DNA of 13,339 nt. Origin: Chlamydiota bacterium (lineage in GTDB: Bacteria > Chlamydiota > Chlamydiia > Chlamydiales > JAJFMK01). The stretch spans positions 1-13,339 of the forward strand of contig JAJFMK010000075.1 of the NCBI GenBank assembly GCA_021772215.1, written 5' to 3'. The notes below the pieces were generated by a model. The model worked only from the letters and a program-made list of their open reading frames with translations. It searched no databases and was not told the origin of the DNA. The translations under genes were made by a program, and so were the position numbers. Of this stretch, positions 11,929 to 13,339 are shown in pieces. The first letter of the stretch is position 1; the number at the start of each line of letters is the position of its first letter.

Positions 11929-13339
11929 TTATCTATCCTTTTTTAAAAAATGTCCTGTAATTGAATGCTCAATTTTAGCGACCTCTTCGGGAGTGCCGGA
12001 GGCGATGAGTTCGCCGCCATCTTCGCCTGCTTCGGGGCCGAGGTCTAGGAGGTAGTCGGCCTGTTTGATGAGGCCGAGGTGATGTTCGATCATAATGACG
12101 CTGTTGCCCTTGTCGACAAGTTTTTGGATGACGCGGATGAGCTTGGCGATGTCGTCGGCGTGGAGGCCGACGCTAGGCTCGTCGAGGATGTAGAGGGTTC
12201 GGCCTGTGGAGCGTTTGGAGAGCTCGCGGCTAAGCTTGATGCGCTGCGCCTCTCCGCCGGAGAGGGTCTGCATCTTCTGGCCGAGCTGGAGGTAGTCGAG
12301 GCCGACGTCGGAGAGGGTGTTAAGAATGCGGACGATGGGACGGTGGTTTTTAAAGAGCTCTTTTGCCTCTTCGACTGTTGTCTTAAGGATCTCTCCGAAG
12401 TGTTTGCCTAGATATTTGACCTCGAGGCTGACAGGATTGAGACGCATTCCCTTACAGACTGGGCATTCGATCTGGATGGCGGGGAGGAAGAGCATCTCGA
12501 TACGCTTATAGCCAAGACCCCAACAGTTGGTGCACATCCCTTTGAGGTGATTGAAGCTAAAGTTTCTCGGCTGCAGGCCACGAAGGGCAGCTTCAGGAAG
12601 CATGGCAAAGAGTTGACGCACCTTCGGCAGCAGGTCACAGTAGGTGCCGACATCGGAGCGTGAGGTGTGGCCGATCGGATCTTGGGTGATCGAGAGCAGC
12701 TTGTCGAGGTGGGAGATGCCGTACACTTCGCCATAGGGGGTCTTAACATGATCATTTTGCTCTAACCCTTGCGCAACAAGAGGCGCAATGATCTGCTGCA
12801 CAAGCGTTGACTTTCCCGATCCAGAGACACCTGTAACGCAGGTCAGCGCTTTCGTTGGAATTGAAACAGAGAGCGATTTGAGGTTATGAAGTTTAGCGTT
12901 TCGCACCTCTAAAGTTTCATCTGTTATTGGACGTCGTTTTTTCGGTATTGGCAGACTCTTTTTTCCTGAGAGATATTGACCTGTCAGCGAGTTCTCATTC
13001 TCTTTGAGTTCTGTCAGCGTCCCTTGGGCGACGGCAACACCACCAAAGTTGCCGGCGCCGGGGCCAAAGTCGATCAGATGGTCAGCAATTTTGAGCGTCT
13101 CTTCATCATGTTCTACCATCAACAATGTGTTTCCAAGGCTCTTGAGATGGATCAGAGCCTGATTTAGTCTTTCGGTGTCATGCGGATGGAGGCCGATGGT
13201 CGGCTCATCTAGGACATAGAGAGTACCCGTCAGGCCGCTGCCAAGCTGGCGGGCGAGGCGGATGCGCTGCGTCTCGCCGCCGCTGAGTGTCGGCGCCGTG
13301 CGGTCTAAGGAGAGGTAGTGAAGGCCGATACGAAAAAGG
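11929..13339 (-). CDS. uvrA: Excinuclease ABC subunit A, C-terminal part, cut by the right edge
   Basis: The frame is open from the right edge to TAA 11931-11929, about 469 residues. From the edge inward it shows an ABC signature LSGGETQRIRLARQL and Walker B LYVLDEPTIGLHP (roughly 13210-13300). Then come a second nucleotide-binding domain with Walker A GVSGSGKST (12805-12831), the zinc-finger cysteine pairs CTNC and CPVC (about 12454-12534), a second signature LSGGEAQRIKLSREL and Walker B LYILDEPSVGLHA. UvrA is the damage-sensing ATPase of nucleotide excision repair, working with UvrB in the cytosol. An apparent start at 13125 is only an internal Met. Chlamydial UvrA is known to be unusually long because of an internal duplication; this window cannot show whether that holds here. 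Base composition returns to that of the conserved chromosome. Confidence 0.95.
   Translation of the reverse strand, partial: LFRIGLHYLSLDRTAPTLSGGETQRIRLARQLGSGLTGTLYVLDEPTIGLHPHDTERLNQALIHLKSLGNTLLMVEHDEETLKIADHLIDFGPGAGNFGGVAVAQGTLTELKENENSLTGQYLSGKKSLPIPKKRRPITDETLEVRNAKLHNLKSLSVSIPTKALTCVTGVSGSGKSTLVQQIIAPLVAQGLEQNDHVKTPYGEVYGISHLDKLLSITQDPIGHTSRSDVGTYCDLLPKVRQLFAMLPEAALRGLQPRNFSFNHLKGMCTNCWGLGYKRIEMLFLPAIQIECPVCKGMRLNPVSLEVKYLGKHFGEILKTTVEEAKELFKNHRPIVRILNTLSDVGLDYLQLGQKMQTLSGGEAQRIKLSRELSKRSTGRTLYILDEPSVGLHADDIAKLIRVIQKLVDKGNSVIMIEHHLGLIKQADYLLDLGPEAGEDGGELIASGTPEEVAKIEHSITGHFLKKDR

Noticed and set aside
12408..12755. 115-codon minus-strand ORF and several plus-strand ORFs within the uvrA region
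   Set aside because: They are frame shadows of uvrA, whose frame is clearly coding with Walker and zinc motifs; the alternative translations are low-complexity.

Overview
The window reads as a piece of the chromosome of an environmental (amoeba-associated, Parachlamydiales-type) chlamydia. Supporting signs are a malate dehydrogenase with the PRGPGMERRDLL signature of chlamydial MDH, a YhhQ transporter paired with a Tgt whose substrate pocket looks like the queuine-using type, a chlamydial-style UvrA, and remains of a eukaryote-like U-box protein. The citrate synthase gene argues against the genus Chlamydia itself, where gltA is missing. The assignment is inference from protein features, since there is no rRNA in the window.

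Layout. At 1-1574 there are two divergent sugar/alcohol oxidation genes: a GMC flavoprotein cut by the left edge (minus strand) and a zinc-dependent glucose dehydrogenase-like enzyme. At 1611-2498 there is a lipoprotein alpha/beta hydrolase. At 2507-4814 lies a queuosine-salvage cluster (yhhQ, overlapping tgt, then directly abutting an AhpD/carboxymuconolactone-decarboxylase-like gene). At 4861-5020 there are two tRNAs, Ala(TGC) and Ile(GAT). At 5025-6361 on the minus strand there is a two-gene unit: an HtpX-like M48 membrane protein that has lost its zinc ligands, overlapping a small helical protein of unknown role. At 6448-9372 there is a tight mdh-gltA-membrane protein operon, giving the malate to oxaloacetate to citrate steps of the TCA cycle.

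From about 9373 to 11928 the character changes. The DNA becomes AT-rich, with small orphan ORFs, one broken gene pair, at least two decayed genes, a truncated transposase and a U-box pseudogene. Two nearly identical hairpin repeats (9461-9500 and 11127-11162), in opposite orientation and about 1.7 kb apart, bracket the orphan genes. Their arms carry TTATACACA, a match to the relaxed DnaA-box consensus. This is the accessory part of the window. From 11929 to the right edge the conserved chromosome resumes with the C-terminal part of uvrA on the minus strand.

Most worth a second look: the hairpin pair with inverted DnaA-box-like arms; the U-box plus C-terminal membrane anchor frame interrupted by one in-frame TGA; the HtpX-like protein with substituted zinc ligands and its unknown co-translated partner; and the queuine-type pocket of Tgt. 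I found no CRISPR array, rRNA or intact insertion sequence.
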